A stretch of DNA of 64,000 nt, taken from the NCBI GenBank assembly GCA_032622095.1, contig CP136061.1, positions 25,796,991 to 25,860,990 on the forward strand, written 5' to 3'. Shown piece after piece: positions 32,867 through 44,230 of the stretch (within the stretch, counting starts at the first letter, position 1; every line of letters begins with the position of its first letter). The notes under the pieces were generated by a model. The model worked only from the letters and a program-made list of their open reading frames with translations, searched no databases and was not told the DNA's origin. A program made the translations under genes and the position numbers. This DNA comes from Siphonodentalium dalli (taxonomy: Eukaryota; Mollusca; Scaphopoda; Gadilida; Siphonodentaliidae).

Positions 32867-33936
32867 TTTCCGTATTTCACTAGATCAGTTCTCGATATCC
32901 AAGAGTCGTATTTAGAACCCCAATTCAGCCAACGAACTAAAACTGTGTTCCCGCTCCTTTTTAGTATTTTCTCGATTCTGTAAACTGCATCAGGGTCCAC
33001 TTTAATTGCTTGTAATTCTTGCGCGTAAAATGAGCCTGTGACTTCTTCCTCGTCCCAATCTTTCAACTTGTAAACGTTCACACCTCCTCTTCTATATCGC
33101 AGTACCACCGTGAAAATTTCACCCGTCCACTTCTTATAAAATTCTTTGTCATAAACTCCTTTGATGTGTGATATCCTCACTCTGTCACCGACCTTGAACT
33201 CGTACTTTTTTAATTTGACACTACCCTCTCGAAGAAGTAGTTTCTGTTGATAGCGCACCTCAGATTCGTTGCCTTTATTAACTGACGTCGGTGTGTAACC
33301 GGTGGAACGGTGTACCGTGTTATTGTAGCTTTCCACAATATCCTGCAATACACTGGAATATTCTTGAATACTATTGTGAACGAGATATCTATATAACCTC
33401 GTCTTCAGGGTCTTTATTAATCTCTCCGCGTAATTGGCTTTAGTTTCATTTTCGGTCGACAGGTATTTGATTCCTTCCCACTTGAATAACCTCTGAACGG
33501 GTCTTGAATTAAAGTCCGTCCCCTTGTCCGTTCTCAGTATGGATGGTCTACGTGTTTCATGAAGAAACACATCTTCGAAAGCTTCACTGACGTGTTTCGC
33601 ATCTTTCTTTATCAAGGCACGACACCAAGCGTATCTTGAAAATACATCGATTATAACCAAAATGTATTTATAACGACTTCCTGAAGCAGTCAAGTCTGCC
33701 AAATCACAGTCCCACAACGAGTCTAAGCCTTCAACCACGACTCTACTTCTAGGAAATTTGTGTCTAGATGGTTTAATTAGCGTATAGGTCTCTTGAGAAC
33801 TGAACCAATCTCGAATTTTCTTCCTGCTGATAACGTGTGATCCTTCAGCTTTAACAGTCTGATATAGTTTTTCAACTCCTCCGAAACTACCTGGTTTACT
33901 CGGGTCATAATACAGAGAATGTAGATATTCATCCAT
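32863..33936 (-). CDS. Retroviral-type integrase with chromodomain (right arm)
   Basis: This is the mirror copy of 28094-29167. Three residues differ: position 27 is Thr (Ala in the left arm), 153 is Trp (Arg) and 207 is Thr (Met). D78, D137 and E171 are intact in both. R153W lies in the core domain between the second Asp and the Glu, so one arm may encode a weaker enzyme. Confidence 0.93.
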   Translation of the reverse strand: MDEYLHSLYYDPSKPGSFGGVEKLYQTVKAEGSHVISRKKIRDWFSSQETYTLIKPSRHKFPRSRVVVEGLDSLWDCDLADLTASGSRYKYILVIIDVFSRYAWCRALIKKDAKHVSEAFEDVFLHETRRPSILRTDKGTDFNSRPVQRLFKWEGIKYLSTENETKANYAERLIKTLKTRLYRYLVHNSIQEYSSVLQDIVESYNNTVHRSTGYTPTSVNKGNESEVRYQQKLLLREGSVKLKKYEFKVGDRVRISHIKGVYDKEFYKKWTGEIFTVVLRYRRGGVNVYKLKDWDEEEVTGSFYAQELQAIKVDPDAVYRIEKILKRSGNTVLVRWLNWGSKYDSWISRTDLVKYGK

Positions 33937-34441
33937 TACTGCAGATTTCGAGTTCTAGAATTTTCGGTAGCACCTCACGTACGATCTGTCGTTGATTCTT
34001 TATACCCGTTATTAAAATAGATCCACTCAGGTGACAAGCGAAGTGGATACCCCCAGTGTAGAATGTCACAGCAGGAAAAATTTCTGGATAATAGTTACCA
34101 CCGAGATATTCGACCAATAACCTTAATGATAATGGGCTGCATTTATGAACGGCTGACATGGTAATTATACGAACTCTGGACAGGCATACTGGGTATCCGA
34201 TCTTTTGAATTATTCTGGCATACTTTCGCAGTCTTCGAATTCCATCTTCCGCGTGACTAGCGGCTCCCGCACACATAAGTTTACCCGTCTTATAGAGCCA
34301 GCATGATCCGCCTATAGAACGATTCCTCCAAATTAAGAGACCCCTCTTGCATACGACGTTACGTAGTGCATTAGCCAAATATATCACATCCACAGGACAT
34401 CCTAACTGACTGGAACATACTACATTAGTTACGCGTACCAT
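33929..34441 (-). CDS. TATA-binding-protein-like protein (right arm)
   Basis: This is the mirror copy of 27589-28101 with four residue differences: position 2 Val for Ile, 35 Leu for Phe, 55 Leu for Phe and 121 Ile for Thr. Residue 35 lies close to the first DNA-kinking Phe of TBP. Both copies remain open. Confidence 0.85.
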   Translation of the reverse strand: MVRVTNVVCSSQLGCPVDVIYLANALRNVVCKRGLLIWRNRSIGGSCWLYKTGKLMCAGAASHAEDGIRRLRKYARIIQKIGYPVCLSRVRIITMSAVHKCSPLSLRLLVEYLGGNYYPEIFPAVTFYTGGIHFACHLSGSILITGIKNQRQIVREVLPKILELEICSNG

Positions 34442-34469
34442 AGTGACAACATTATGATATACACATTAC

Positions 34470-34477
34470 CTTTTATA
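34470..34477 (-). promoter_or_regulatory. TATA box before the TBP-like gene (right arm)
   Basis: This is the mirror of the TATAAAAG at 27553-27560. Confidence 0.6.
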
Positions 34478-34703
34478 CCACAGCGCTTCTTCTATTTATA
34501 GTAGGGGCCGGAAGTAGGTACCCAACAGACGAACTCAATAGACTCGTCCATAATGTCGAGGCCTCGTGACCTATTGACAAATTAACGATAGATGTGATTA
34601 TTATCGTATAAATAATAATAATTTGACAGAAATATACAATCTCGGATCTAGGTACTTTCTGGCCGAGCCACTCCCACTTTTCTGAAGAACCATCACTCTC
34701 CAT
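34473..34703 (-). CDS. Small membrane protein (right arm)
   Basis: This is the mirror copy of 27327-27557, identical in protein sequence. Confidence 0.6.
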   Translation of the reverse strand: MESDGSSEKWEWLGQKVPRSEIVYFCQIIIIYTIIITSIVNLSIGHEASTLWTSLLSSSVGYLLPAPTINRRSAVV

Positions 34704-34769
34704 AATAAATTATTATAAAATAGTACATTCACAACCCTTATAACGATAGCCATCACGTGATGTGGATTT

Positions 34770-35025
34770 TTTTTTTAAGTTTTTTGAAATTTGTGAAATT
34801 TTTGAAGTTTTTGAAAAATTTTGAAATTTTTGAAGTTTTAGAATTTTTTTGAAATTTTTGAAGTTTTTGAAATTTTTAAAGTTTTTGAAATTTTTGAAAT
34901 TTATGAATTTTTTGAATTTTTTTAACATTTTGAAGTTTTCGAAATTTTTGAAGTTTTTGAAGTTTTTTGAAATATTTGATGTTTTTGAAGTTTTTGAAAT
35001 TTTTGAAGTTTTCGAAATTTTTTGG
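34770..35025. repeat. Subterminal simple repeat, right arm
   Basis: This is the mirror of 27005-27260 with a few substitutions. Frames through it are low-complexity and not called as genes. Confidence 0.9.
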
Positions 35026-35268
35026 ACATGCCCAACCGGTATACAAATAGACCGACGCGTGGGCGGAGAATATAGGTCAAACACCAACGGTAGTACTGCA
35101 GAGAATGTAGGTCAAACTGTCTAGACTGGCACCAAACAGGCGGGGTATCATCACATCACTCTAATGACTATGAATAATGTCCAAACATAATTGTGAGAGA
35201 ATGGCAGCATTTTAAATAATGAGTGTATTTGAGCAATACAGGCTACAGCCGTAGCCGGCTAGGCATTC

Positions 35269-35788
35269 ACAGTAGAAAGCTACAGAAAGCTGTAGCCGGC
35301 CACAGCTGGTGGTCACTAACTATTGTACCAGTACTCCGAACTTGGAATGTGGCTGATGGATAATGTTATACCGGCGTAATGTTGGCATTATGTTGCTATA
35401 TCAATTCACCAATGGTCTCCCTCGCTGATGCAGCACATTTAAAGCAATTAACACTCGTACTGAGTCCATGCCTCCATAAATCTGATATTTAAAAGAGTAT
35501 GATATGTGATTATATCTCGTTCTCTAAATCGGCATATGCAAACAAGATATAATTATATATATTTTTTTACGAAATAAGTTTAATTATTCACCAAACAAGA
35601 AATATATCATAGATATAAAATATCTAGTTTGATGCTAACAAAATGGGAATGACAATTATGGGTCCCCAGGGGGGGGGGAGCAGTATTAAAAAAATATCTC
35701 CCTGATGGAAAATCCCATATCAGAGTCGGAGTACAATGTTTAGTGATTGTCGCCATTTAGTTCCCCGCCCGCTGTAGCTTTCTACTGT
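35269..35788. mobile_element. Small TIR element, 520 bp
   Basis: ACAGTAGAAAGCTACAG at the left end is matched by its exact inverse complement at 35772-35788. It is non-coding; no target duplication could be fixed. Confidence 0.6.
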
Positions 35789-36420
35789 ACTGTTTTTGCT
35801 CCAATACACTCAATAATTTTGGAAGAACGGCATTTTTACAACCGCTTATGAATACAAAAAGAAATAAAAATTACAAAATGCTTATGAATACGAAAAAAAT
35901 GCTAAAAACTAAACGAAATCTTGAACATTCTCACTCATTAAAGGTCCCTGACATGGGTACAGATATTACTATGTTGCAAAAATGATTTGTTTTCAAAGTT
36001 ATTCTGGCGTTTATATAATTTAACAAGGGGGGATGATCTGATGTAAGGTGTAGAGTTGTAATCTTCAGGTGTAATAATCTCAAAATCACAAGTCACTGTG
36101 GACACCTGACGATGTATTCATAGCTGTCTGCAATCATCACTCAGGTGTGAATGTGCTCCCAAATCGGATTAATACAGATGTTAATAGTAACTTTATGGTG
36201 TTATTTACGACAGTGCCAATGGATTACTGGGTTCAATCAATGTTGGCAGTAAATTAGGGTGGATATTTTGCCGATTTTCGTTGGTCAACTTCGGAAATTT
36301 CAGGGCTGCAAAATTAGGGCTAAGTGAGCAAGAATAGGGAGACTTCTTCGCCCATGTCGCCCTCTCGGCTGGTCCCTGTATGCCAGTCTTCAATAGGGAG
36401 CACCACATATACATGTATAA
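35789..36420. other. P450 intron 3, no recognised gene
   Basis: This is AT-rich sequence. The stretch around 36280-36370 ('agggctaagtgagc', 'gggagacttcttcgccc') is a further fragment of the repeat seen near 26680 and 44500-45600. Confidence 0.4.
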
Positions 36421-36424
36421 GAGA

Positions 36425-36650
36425 ATACATTGGCCTACCAATATTTACCTTGACCTTGTAAGGCCTATAGGGGACTCGCGTATGTAAGAGAATGTACTGG
36501 CACAGGATCTTTAACCCTTCCATGACTTTAGCTTCCTAAAATTTGTGAAAACCCTGTGCCAGTGCATTCTCTTATGTGAGTCTCCCATAGGGAACCTCGC
36601 ATATATAAGAGAATGCATTGGCCTAACAATATTTACCTTGACCTTAACCA
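36425..36650. mobile_element. Hairpin MITE copies ('gccagtgcattctctt' family)
   Basis: One copy runs from about 36418 to the 'taacccttccatgac' at 36510. A second begins there and continues to about 36650, just upstream of P450 exon 4. Confidence 0.75.
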
Positions 36651-36719
36651 CACTGTGTTGCCGGAGTGTTTCACATCACTTTAAAGGGTTATTCACACTG
36701 TGTTTTAATTTCTATATAG

Positions 36720-36918
36720 CTGCTGGCATGGTGATATTCGAGAAGAAACTTGGAATGCTGGGTGAAAATCCACCAGCGAAATACCAGGAATTTATCGATC
36801 TCCTCGTAAAACATCTACGGATAACGGCAGATATTCAGTTCTCTTCAGTGCAATTCCATCAGTATCTGAACACAACAAAATGGAAAGACATCATACATAT
36901 CGAAGAATTTAAATACAG
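36720..36918 (+). CDS. Mitochondrial-clan P450, exon 4
   Basis: The exon follows TCTATATAG and ends AATACAG|GTATTG. It completes the Ser codon of WTLES and continues AGMVIFEKKLGML, the helix E segment that in mitochondrial P450s reads like ESIG-V-LDTRLG. It then runs through the F-G region to IIHIEEFKY. Two bases carry over to exon 5. A partial tandem duplicate of the exon's last 36 bases follows at 36924-36958. Confidence 0.92.
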
Positions 36919-36923
36919 GTATT

Positions 36924-36958
36924 GAAAGACATCATTCATATTGAATAATTTAAATACA
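36924..36958 (+). repeat. Duplicate of the P450 exon-4 3' edge
   Basis: 'gaaagacatcattcatattg' and 'aataatttaaataca' repeat exon bases 36883-36917 with four substitutions. The AG|GT is lost in this copy (ACAAC), so it could not act as a donor. Confidence 0.85.
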
Positions 36959-37079
36959 ACTAGCTGTTTGAATGTTTATCTATGTTTTTTGAATGTTTAT
37001 CTATGTTTTTACAAGTCCTTGAATAGCGCAGTCCATGAGGCCAAAATTAAAATGTTGTTTGTTTCCCCTGATCATATAT

Positions 37080-37880
37080 ACCTTAATAAATCTCCCTACT
37101 GTATACACCCATCAGTAAGCCCGGGGGGGGGGGCGTTACTTGTTTTACCCATAATATGTGACTGGGCTTACCTTCGATGACCCCCACATGTAAAATCTCA
37201 GTTTGCCTTCATACGATAGTGCTAATCTAATGTGTTTTAAATTTATCATGATGAATATTATTTTATTTAATGAAAATAATGTATTTAGTGTTTTTTTATG
37301 TTAGATAAATATTTTAAATAACGTTATTGCACGAGTTTGTTGTGACGCGATGGTAAAACGAGAACCAGAGGTTCGAGTTTTACCTTGCGGCACGACAAAC
37401 GAGTGCAATAACCTTAACATGTTCACACAACTGTGTTGTTCTATGTTTATTGCACACTCTGAAGGTTGCCGCTTGAGGCATACTAACTTTTAGGTCGATA
37501 TCGTTGTATTTAATTGAACAAACGTGTGCTTAATGTAGACTATACCCCATAATTTAGCGAAGATATTTTCTGTTAAAGTTGACGTCGCCAGTGACGTTGT
37601 TGACGTAATATGTTTGTATTGTTCAAGAACAATACACATTTTTTTATTGAACCTTTCAATTCTTCTGTATTTTGCTGTATTTCGTACAAATAAGCCATTG
37701 GGTGTGAAATAAATTGTAATACAGCATTTTATGAAACACAATGTGTCAGGTAGTGAGTTTGCAATGGAAATTAGCTGTAGTAATGCTATTTTTGTGAATG
37801 AATTTTTGTCATTTGGATTCAGAGTTAACCTGACATCAATGTATACTCGCCCTCTGAGTTCTAAACATGGGGGCTCATAT
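37080..37880. repeat. Dispersed repeat, paralogous to 8890-9800
   Basis: This copy lacks the piggyBac-type MITE present in the 9-kb copy. It has its own insertion at about 37320-37710, which starts with a hairpin (ttattgcacgagtttgt and inverse, 37323-37412). No protein is supported. Confidence 0.75.
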
Positions 37881-38034
37881 TTAAATGGGGACTGTACCCT
37901 AAATCTGGTCATTTATGGGACCATCTCCTTTTATACTCAACAGAATATATGCAACAAATGAATGAAATTGAGCCACGGATTAGTGCAAAATTCACTTGTA
38001 TGCACTATGAACAACGCAAAAACATGGTAATTTA

Positions 38035-38412
38035 TAATGATAATTAAAACATGGTAATTTATAATGATAATTAAAACATGGTAATTTGTAATGATAATTA
38101 AAACATGGTAATTTATAATGATAATTAAAACATGGTAATTTATAATGATAGTTAAAACATGGTAATTTATAATGATAGTTAAAACATGGTAATTTATAAT
38201 GATAGTTAAAACATGGTAATTTATAATGATAGTTAAAACATGGTAATTTATAACGATAGTTAAAACATGGTAATTTATAACGATAATTAAAACATGGTAA
38301 TTTATAATGATAGTTAAAACATGGTAATTTATAACGATAGTTAAAACATGGTAATTTATAACGATAATTAAAACATGGTAATTTATAATGATAATTAAAA
38401 CATGGTAATTAA
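38035..38412. repeat. 27-bp minisatellite, about 14 copies
   Basis: The unit is aaaacatggtaatttataat-gata(a/g)tt. It lies in P450 intron 4. Confidence 0.95.
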
Positions 38413-38565
38413 TTTATGAGTCATGAAATCATTAGGCCACACAATTAAATTTCCAATTTCTGAGGCCAAACAATTTGACCTATAGTGTGGTGAGGTTGGT
38501 TCGCGGGCCGACGGCGGTCAGGCAGCAGGTGGCACATGGGCAGTCTGGCATGCATCTACAGATGG

Positions 38566-39055
38566 TAATAACTTGAACAAATGTTAACTGATTTTGTTAA
38601 TATTCAGTATATGAGACTTTCTCAAAAAATTCTTGATCGAGTTTGAACACCGGCCAGGTACACGTTTTGCGGGTGGAGTTAAAACCCTTAATTAGTTTAT
38701 TTTTTTATTGTTATCACCTTAGCACAATAACTTGAACAAATATTTACTGATTTTATTGATATTCTGTTTATGAGACTTTCTCAACAATTTCTAGATCAAG
38801 TTCGAACACCAGGCAAGTCCACACCGGGCAAATCCACATTGGGCAAGTCCATGTTTTGCAGGCAGCGTTGAAGCCCTTAATTAGTTACTTTGTTGAATTT
38901 TTATCACGTTACCGCAATAACTTAAACAAATATTTACTGATTTTGTTGATATTGGGTTTATGAGATTTGCTCAACAATGTTTTGATCGAGTTCGAAAACC
39001 AACCATATTTTCAGCGGAGTTACGGTCGTTAATTAGTTCATTTATCTGAATGTCA
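38566..39055. repeat. Three diverged tandem units of about 155-195 bp
   Basis: 'aataactt(g/a)aacaaat', 'actgattttgttgatatt', 'tgagactttctcaa' and 'cttaattagtt' recur three times in the same order. It is non-coding. Confidence 0.8.
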
Positions 39056-39227
39056 CATGTCAAACTTCCTCGACAGTATTGTGTGCAACAACCAGATTAA
39101 TGCATTTTCAATATAAGCCCATGTTTCACATAGCTACCACAACTCGACCCCAAAAGATTTTGATAAAATTCATTGTGATTACCTATGTATAAACTGTAAT
39201 AAATAAGGATTTACTGTCATGTGGACT

Positions 39228-39342
39228 GTTTTTATGGAGATGTAACCGTGAGGTAAGTGCTCTTAACTTGTGTAAAACCTGAAGGGTTTTACATAGAAGT
39301 TATGACCACTTACCTCACGGTTACATTTCCATAAAAATCCTT
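39228..39342. repeat. Hairpin
   Basis: 'tgtaaccgtgaggtaagtg' and its inverse complement flank a short loop, with stems extending through 'tttttatgga'. It is probably a small MITE. Confidence 0.7.
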
Positions 39343-39535
39343 ATATTTACATGTATATACATTTAGCGAAAAAGCCACTTTTGTAAATGTATTTAAATCG
39401 AAAAGTGTATCGTGACAAAACCAGCCCAAAATATCCCATAGCGCCCTTGGAAAAAGTTAACAGGAACAATTTCTTTATATTGAAACCTGATGATTTAATA
39501 TAAGTCAATCCTGCGCGAGTCCAAATGCGCCCAAA

Positions 39536-41795
39536 ACATTACGCGATTTTCTTTCCGGTATCGATGACGTATCGATGTAATTATGGGCTTGCAGTTATGA
39601 GCTGTTGTGCGTTCACCGAGAAATAACTGCAACTAGTCACGTGGGCGCCGACCAATAGAAATGTTGAATTTAGTGATAATCACACTTAGTACATGTATGT
39701 AAATATAGTGATTATCACACTTAGTATGTAAATATAGTGATAATCACACTTAGTATGTAAATATAGTGATGATCACACTTAGTATGTAAATATAGTGATA
39801 ATCACACTTAGTATGTAAATATAGTGATAATCACACTTAGTATGTAAATATAGTGATAATCACACTTAGTATGTAAATATAGTGATAATTACACTTAGTA
39901 TGTAAATATAGTGATAATCACACTTAGTATGTAGATATAGTGATAATCACACTTAGTATGTAAATATAGTGATAATCACACTTAGTATGTAGATATAGTG
40001 ATAATCACACTTAGCATGTAAATATAGTGATAATCACACTTAGTACATGTATGTAAATATAGTGATTATCACACTTAGTATGTACATATAGTGATAATCA
40101 CACTTAGTATGTAAATATAGTGATAATCACACTTAGTATGTAGATATAGTGATAATCACACTTAGTTTGTAGATATAGTGATAATCACACTTAGTATGTA
40201 AATATAGTGATAATCACACTTAGTATGTAAACATAGTGATAATCACACTTAGTATGTAGATATAGTGATAATCACACTTAGTATGTAGATATAGTGATAA
40301 TCACACTTAGTATGTAAATATAGTGATAATCACACTTAGTATGTAAATATAGTGATAATCACACTTAGTATGTAAATATAGTGATAATCGCACTTAGTAT
40401 GTAAATATAGTGATAATCACACTTAGTATGTAAATATAGTGAAAATCACACTTAGTATGTAGATATAGTGATAATCACACTTAGTATGTAGATATAGTGA
40501 TAATCACAATTAGTATGTAAATATAGTGATAATCACACTTAGTATTTAAATATAGTGATAATCACACTTAGTATGTAAATATAGTGATAATCACACTTAG
40601 TATGTAAATATACACAGATAACAACCAATGGGAGACAGTGAAAATTATTTGTTGTTTTTGATAAAACATTACGCGATTTTCTTTCCGGTATCGATGACGT
40701 ATCGATGTAATTATGGGCTTGCAGTTATGAGCTGTTGTGCGTTCACCGAGAAATAACTGCAACTAGTCACGTGGGCGCCGACCAATAGAAATGTTGAATT
40801 TAGTGATAATCACACTTAGTACATGTATGTAAATATAGTGATTATCACACTTAGTATGTAAATATAGTGATAATCACACTTAGTATGTAAATATAGTGAT
40901 AATCACACTTAGTATGTAAATATAGTGATAATCACACTTAGTATGTAAATATAGTGATAATCACACTTAGTATGTAAATATAGTGATAATCACACTTAGT
41001 ATGTAAATATAGTGATAATTACACTTAGTATGTAAATATAGTGATAATCACACTTAGTATGTAGATATAGTGATAATCACACTTAGTATGTAAATATAGT
41101 GATAATCACACTTAGTATGTAGATATAGTGATAATCACACTTAGCATGTAAATATAGTGATAATCACACTTAGTACATGTATGTAAATATAGTGATTATC
41201 ACACTTAGTATGTACATATAGTGATAATCACACTTAGTATGTAAATATAGTGATAATCACACTTAGTATGTAGATATAGTGATAATCACACTTAGTTTGT
41301 AGATATAGTGATAATCACACTTAGTATGTAAATATAGTGATAATCACACTTAGTATGTAAACATAGTGATAATCACACTTAGTATGTAGATATAGTGATA
41401 ATCACACTTAGTATGTAGATATAGTGATAATCACACTTAGTATGTAAATATAGTGATAATCACACTTAGTATGTAAATATAGTGATAATCACACTTAGTA
41501 TGTAAATATAGTGATAATCGCACTTAGTATGTAAATATAGTGATAATCACACTTAGTATGTAAATATATTGAAAATCACACTTAGTATGTAGATATAGTG
41601 ATAATCACACTTAGTATGTAGATATAGTGATAATCACAATTAGTATGTAAATATAGTGATAATCACACTTAGTATTTAAATATAGTGATAATCACACTTA
41701 GTATGTAAATATAGTGATAATCACACTTAGTATGTAAATATACACAGATAACAACCAATGGGAGACAGTGAAAATTATTTGTTGTTTTTGATAAA
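39536..41795. repeat. 29-bp minisatellite within a 1,130-bp tandem duplication
   Basis: The unit gtgataatcacacttagtat-gtaaatata repeats about 33 times at 39667-40615 and again at 40797-41745. Each block is preceded by the same 130-bp sequence (acgcgattttctttccggta...). The two 1,130-bp halves share their variant units in the same order with only a few substitutions (for example at 39770 and 41569), so one half is a recent copy or an assembly duplication. Confidence 0.93.
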
Positions 41796-41934
41796 AAAAA
41801 AAAAAAAAAAAATTCTTGAAAACCATAAAAAAAACCCTTTATGGTGGGGGTTTAAATAGGGTGGTTAGGGAAAACAACAAATATTATTTCCTTGGCCTGA
41901 AGGTTCTTTTATCTATGTCTTTTCTTTCTTTTAG

Positions 41935-42097
41935 AATCATCAAAGAATTGCTAGATAATGCATTGGATGAACTGAAGGTGATTTTCGATGAAGGTAACCT
42001 TAGAGATGATAAATTCCGGTTTCTTTGTCAGCTTATAGCAGACGATTCTAGTCAGAATAAAGAGACCCTGCAGCAAATACAAGATGAAGATTCTCCA
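41935..42097 (+). CDS. Mitochondrial-clan P450, exon 5
   Basis: The exon follows a long pyrimidine tract and TTTTAG and ends CCA|GTATGT in phase 0. It completes Arg and encodes IIKELLDNALDELKVIF through FLCQLIADDSSQNKETLQQI, the helix G-H region leading to helix I. It begins about 140 bp after the 29-bp array. Confidence 0.9.
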
Positions 42098-43134
42098 GTA
42101 TGTAATCATTACACCCTCTTCATTTATATTGTACTATATGTGTTTAAATAAATAGGGTGCTGTGCATGGCATGATTTAAGCGGTATCGCATCGCTATTTG
42201 CGATACAATATACCCGTTTGACGACGCAATATCAGCCTGCTTCTCGCGAATTGCGATACACGATGTTTGCATGCAAAACCCACGATCCGATGTAGCCTTG
42301 CATAATTCAGATCAGCGAGATCGCAACAGACTGAGGTGACGTGAGATCGATATAATTTACAACGCAAGAGGTATAACTCTATTATTTGACATGGTGCGTA
42401 TTCATGCACCATGCTATATTAAATCGATTCTGATTGGGTGGTCGTTCCTTGACAACCAATGAAATCATTTGTAACAAAAGTGGTTGATGGGACCATGGGG
42501 TATTTCTGTTGGCAGTGTTACTGCCGTAAAAATAAAAACTGTTCAAGTCTTCCCATTGCTTAATTACAAAACTGACAATGACAATAAATGTGTCACCGCT
42601 GTTACGTGCATTAAATGCACAGAAAGTGAACACAGATTACGTGAACTGAGGAATTTTAGCGATGCTATGATGAAAGGGGTCCCAGGAACGAAAATTCCTA
42701 CTCATTTATTTTAGTTCTAGCACCTACTGTATGACAATGCTTGCCATTGCCTAGCCCCTGGTATGATAGTCATTGATATTATTGGGGAAATTTGGGTTCC
42801 AACTAGCTAATAAAAACTTCAAAATCAAATTCAGATATCTAATTTATAAATTATATATATTATATAATATCAATAATTGTATAGCTGTTTTTTTCACAAA
42901 ATGAACCCCAAAACAAACAACAAATTATGTTAAAGAGTCCGTTTCAAGAGATTTAAACATTGCTATGTAATTCTCCAAGAGTGCTATGCAATCTCCAGTT
43001 ATGCATAGCAGTTTGCTACTCAAACTTTAAAAAGTAAATCCGGCCCTGGTGCTGTGAATTTGGGATTCATCCAAAAAGGGCTGGACTTTGTCAAAAAGGA
43101 TGAAAATTTATAATTTTCTTGTAAGCTAGAATAG
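42098..43134. other. P450 intron 5, left part, nothing recognised
   Basis: Short frames here have no recognisable motifs. The sequence contains scattered 'gcgatac' and 'gattgcatagc' phrases but no defined element. Confidence 0.4.
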
Positions 43135-43920
43135 GATTAGATAGGATAATTTTACCCCCACTTTCGAAGAAAATGGGGGGTATACTGGATTGACTGCATC
43201 TGTCCGTCACACTTTTTTTCAGCGTCTGTCCATCACACTTTCTCCCACCGTGTCCGTCGAGCCGTCCGTCCGTCCATCCGACCTCATAACTCGAACAACT
43301 ATGAACCGATTTCAATAATTTTTTGTATGCAATCTCCTTAGGACCGCCTCTCCGCATGATGCTAATTGCGGTGCGGTCCCACTATCTTTTTTTAAGTTAC
43401 GCCTTACTTTTCGACTTATTTTGACTTAGAAAATTATGTCCGACTTAATAACTTTAACAAATATGAACCGATTTAAATAATTTTTGGTATATTTGCTTCT
43501 CACAACACCCTCTCTACATGATGCGCCTCAGGTTGGCTCGGACTGTTTTTCCTAACATTACACTTCATTTTCGACTTATTTTGACTTAGAAAATTTTGGG
43601 ATTTTTTTTGTGTGGATGCTATCAAGTTAGGATATTTTCTGGAAGTTTCTTCGAATATGGGTTTGGAACAATGATTTTTACCAGTTGCGTTTCATTTTCT
43701 ACCCTTTTTTGGGTTTCTGCAATCATTCGAATAAATATGAACCAATTTGAATATTTTTTTCTGTACAAGCTTCTTGCGACACTATATCGATATTATTAAT
43801 CCAAATTTTTCTTTAAAGTTAAAAATCTTTTTTGTTGGTTTACGGATAATGCGGGTTGAATTTGCCACGGTGGGGGTATGCTAGCACGCGTGTGCACACC
43901 TCTTGTTTTATTTACAATAT
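43135..43920. repeat. Dispersed repeat, 'ggggggtatactgg' type
   Basis: It begins with 'tttacccccactttcgaa' and 'ggggggtatactgga'. Inside, two or three diverged units share 'ttttcgacttattttgactta' and 'tatgaaccgatt'. A related start is seen at 53391. This type is widespread in bivalve and other marine invertebrate genomes as far as I know. It is non-coding. Confidence 0.65.
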
Positions 43921-44230
43921 ACTCGCATGGAAAGTACAATTACAAATAAATATAATATTAATAGACTATATATGTATATCATTAGGGGTGGTATAGTCAT
44001 GACTGACTGTCTTCCTATCACCCCTATGGCTATTAACTCTTTCATGATGGGACCTGCGCTGGTGCAGCATTAAAGATCCTGTGCCAGTGCATGTTCTTAT
44101 ATATGTGAGTCTCTCATAGGGAGCCTTGCATATATAAGAGAATGCACTGGTTTACAAGGTCATTGTATATATTGCTAGGCCACTGTATTTTATTATATAT
44201 GTGAGGTTCCATATGGGAGACTCGCATATA

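Larger units (their letters stand above)
26877..35153. mobile_element. Palindromic Polinton/adintovirus-like element, 8.28 kb
   Basis: Two arms, 26877-30960 and 31070-35153 (4,084 bp each), are inverted copies with very few differences and no net length change. Paired positions always sum to 62030. A 109-bp unique loop (30961-31069) joins them. The outer ends are TGATGATACCCC...GGGGTATCATCA, so the unit begins TG and ends CA as products of retroviral-type integrases do. The 6-bp sequence CATCAC flanks both sides (26871-26876 and 35154-35159). Polintons/Mavericks typically make 6-bp duplications. Each arm carries six open frames resembling part of a virus-like element with an F54H12.3-type integrase and an F54H12.2-type capsid protein. 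The polymerase, packaging ATPase and protease are absent, so it is defective. It lies in intron 3 of the P450 gene. Confidence 0.93.

Noticed and set aside
26943-34703. Retrovirus or LTR retrotransposon
   Set aside because: The integrase is retroviral in type, but there is no reverse transcriptase, protease or direct LTR pair, and the neighbours are capsid-type genes of DNA virus-like elements.
26877-35153. Ordinary Polinton with long terminal inverted repeats
   Set aside because: Only 109 bp separate the arms, and no polymerase, ATPase or protease genes are present. Capsid genes lie inside the repeats and are truncated. A defective palindrome explains this better, though an unusual natural design cannot be excluded.
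39667-41745. CRISPR-like or origin-like array
   Set aside because: It is a plain 29-bp tandem repeat without variable spacers or associated genes.
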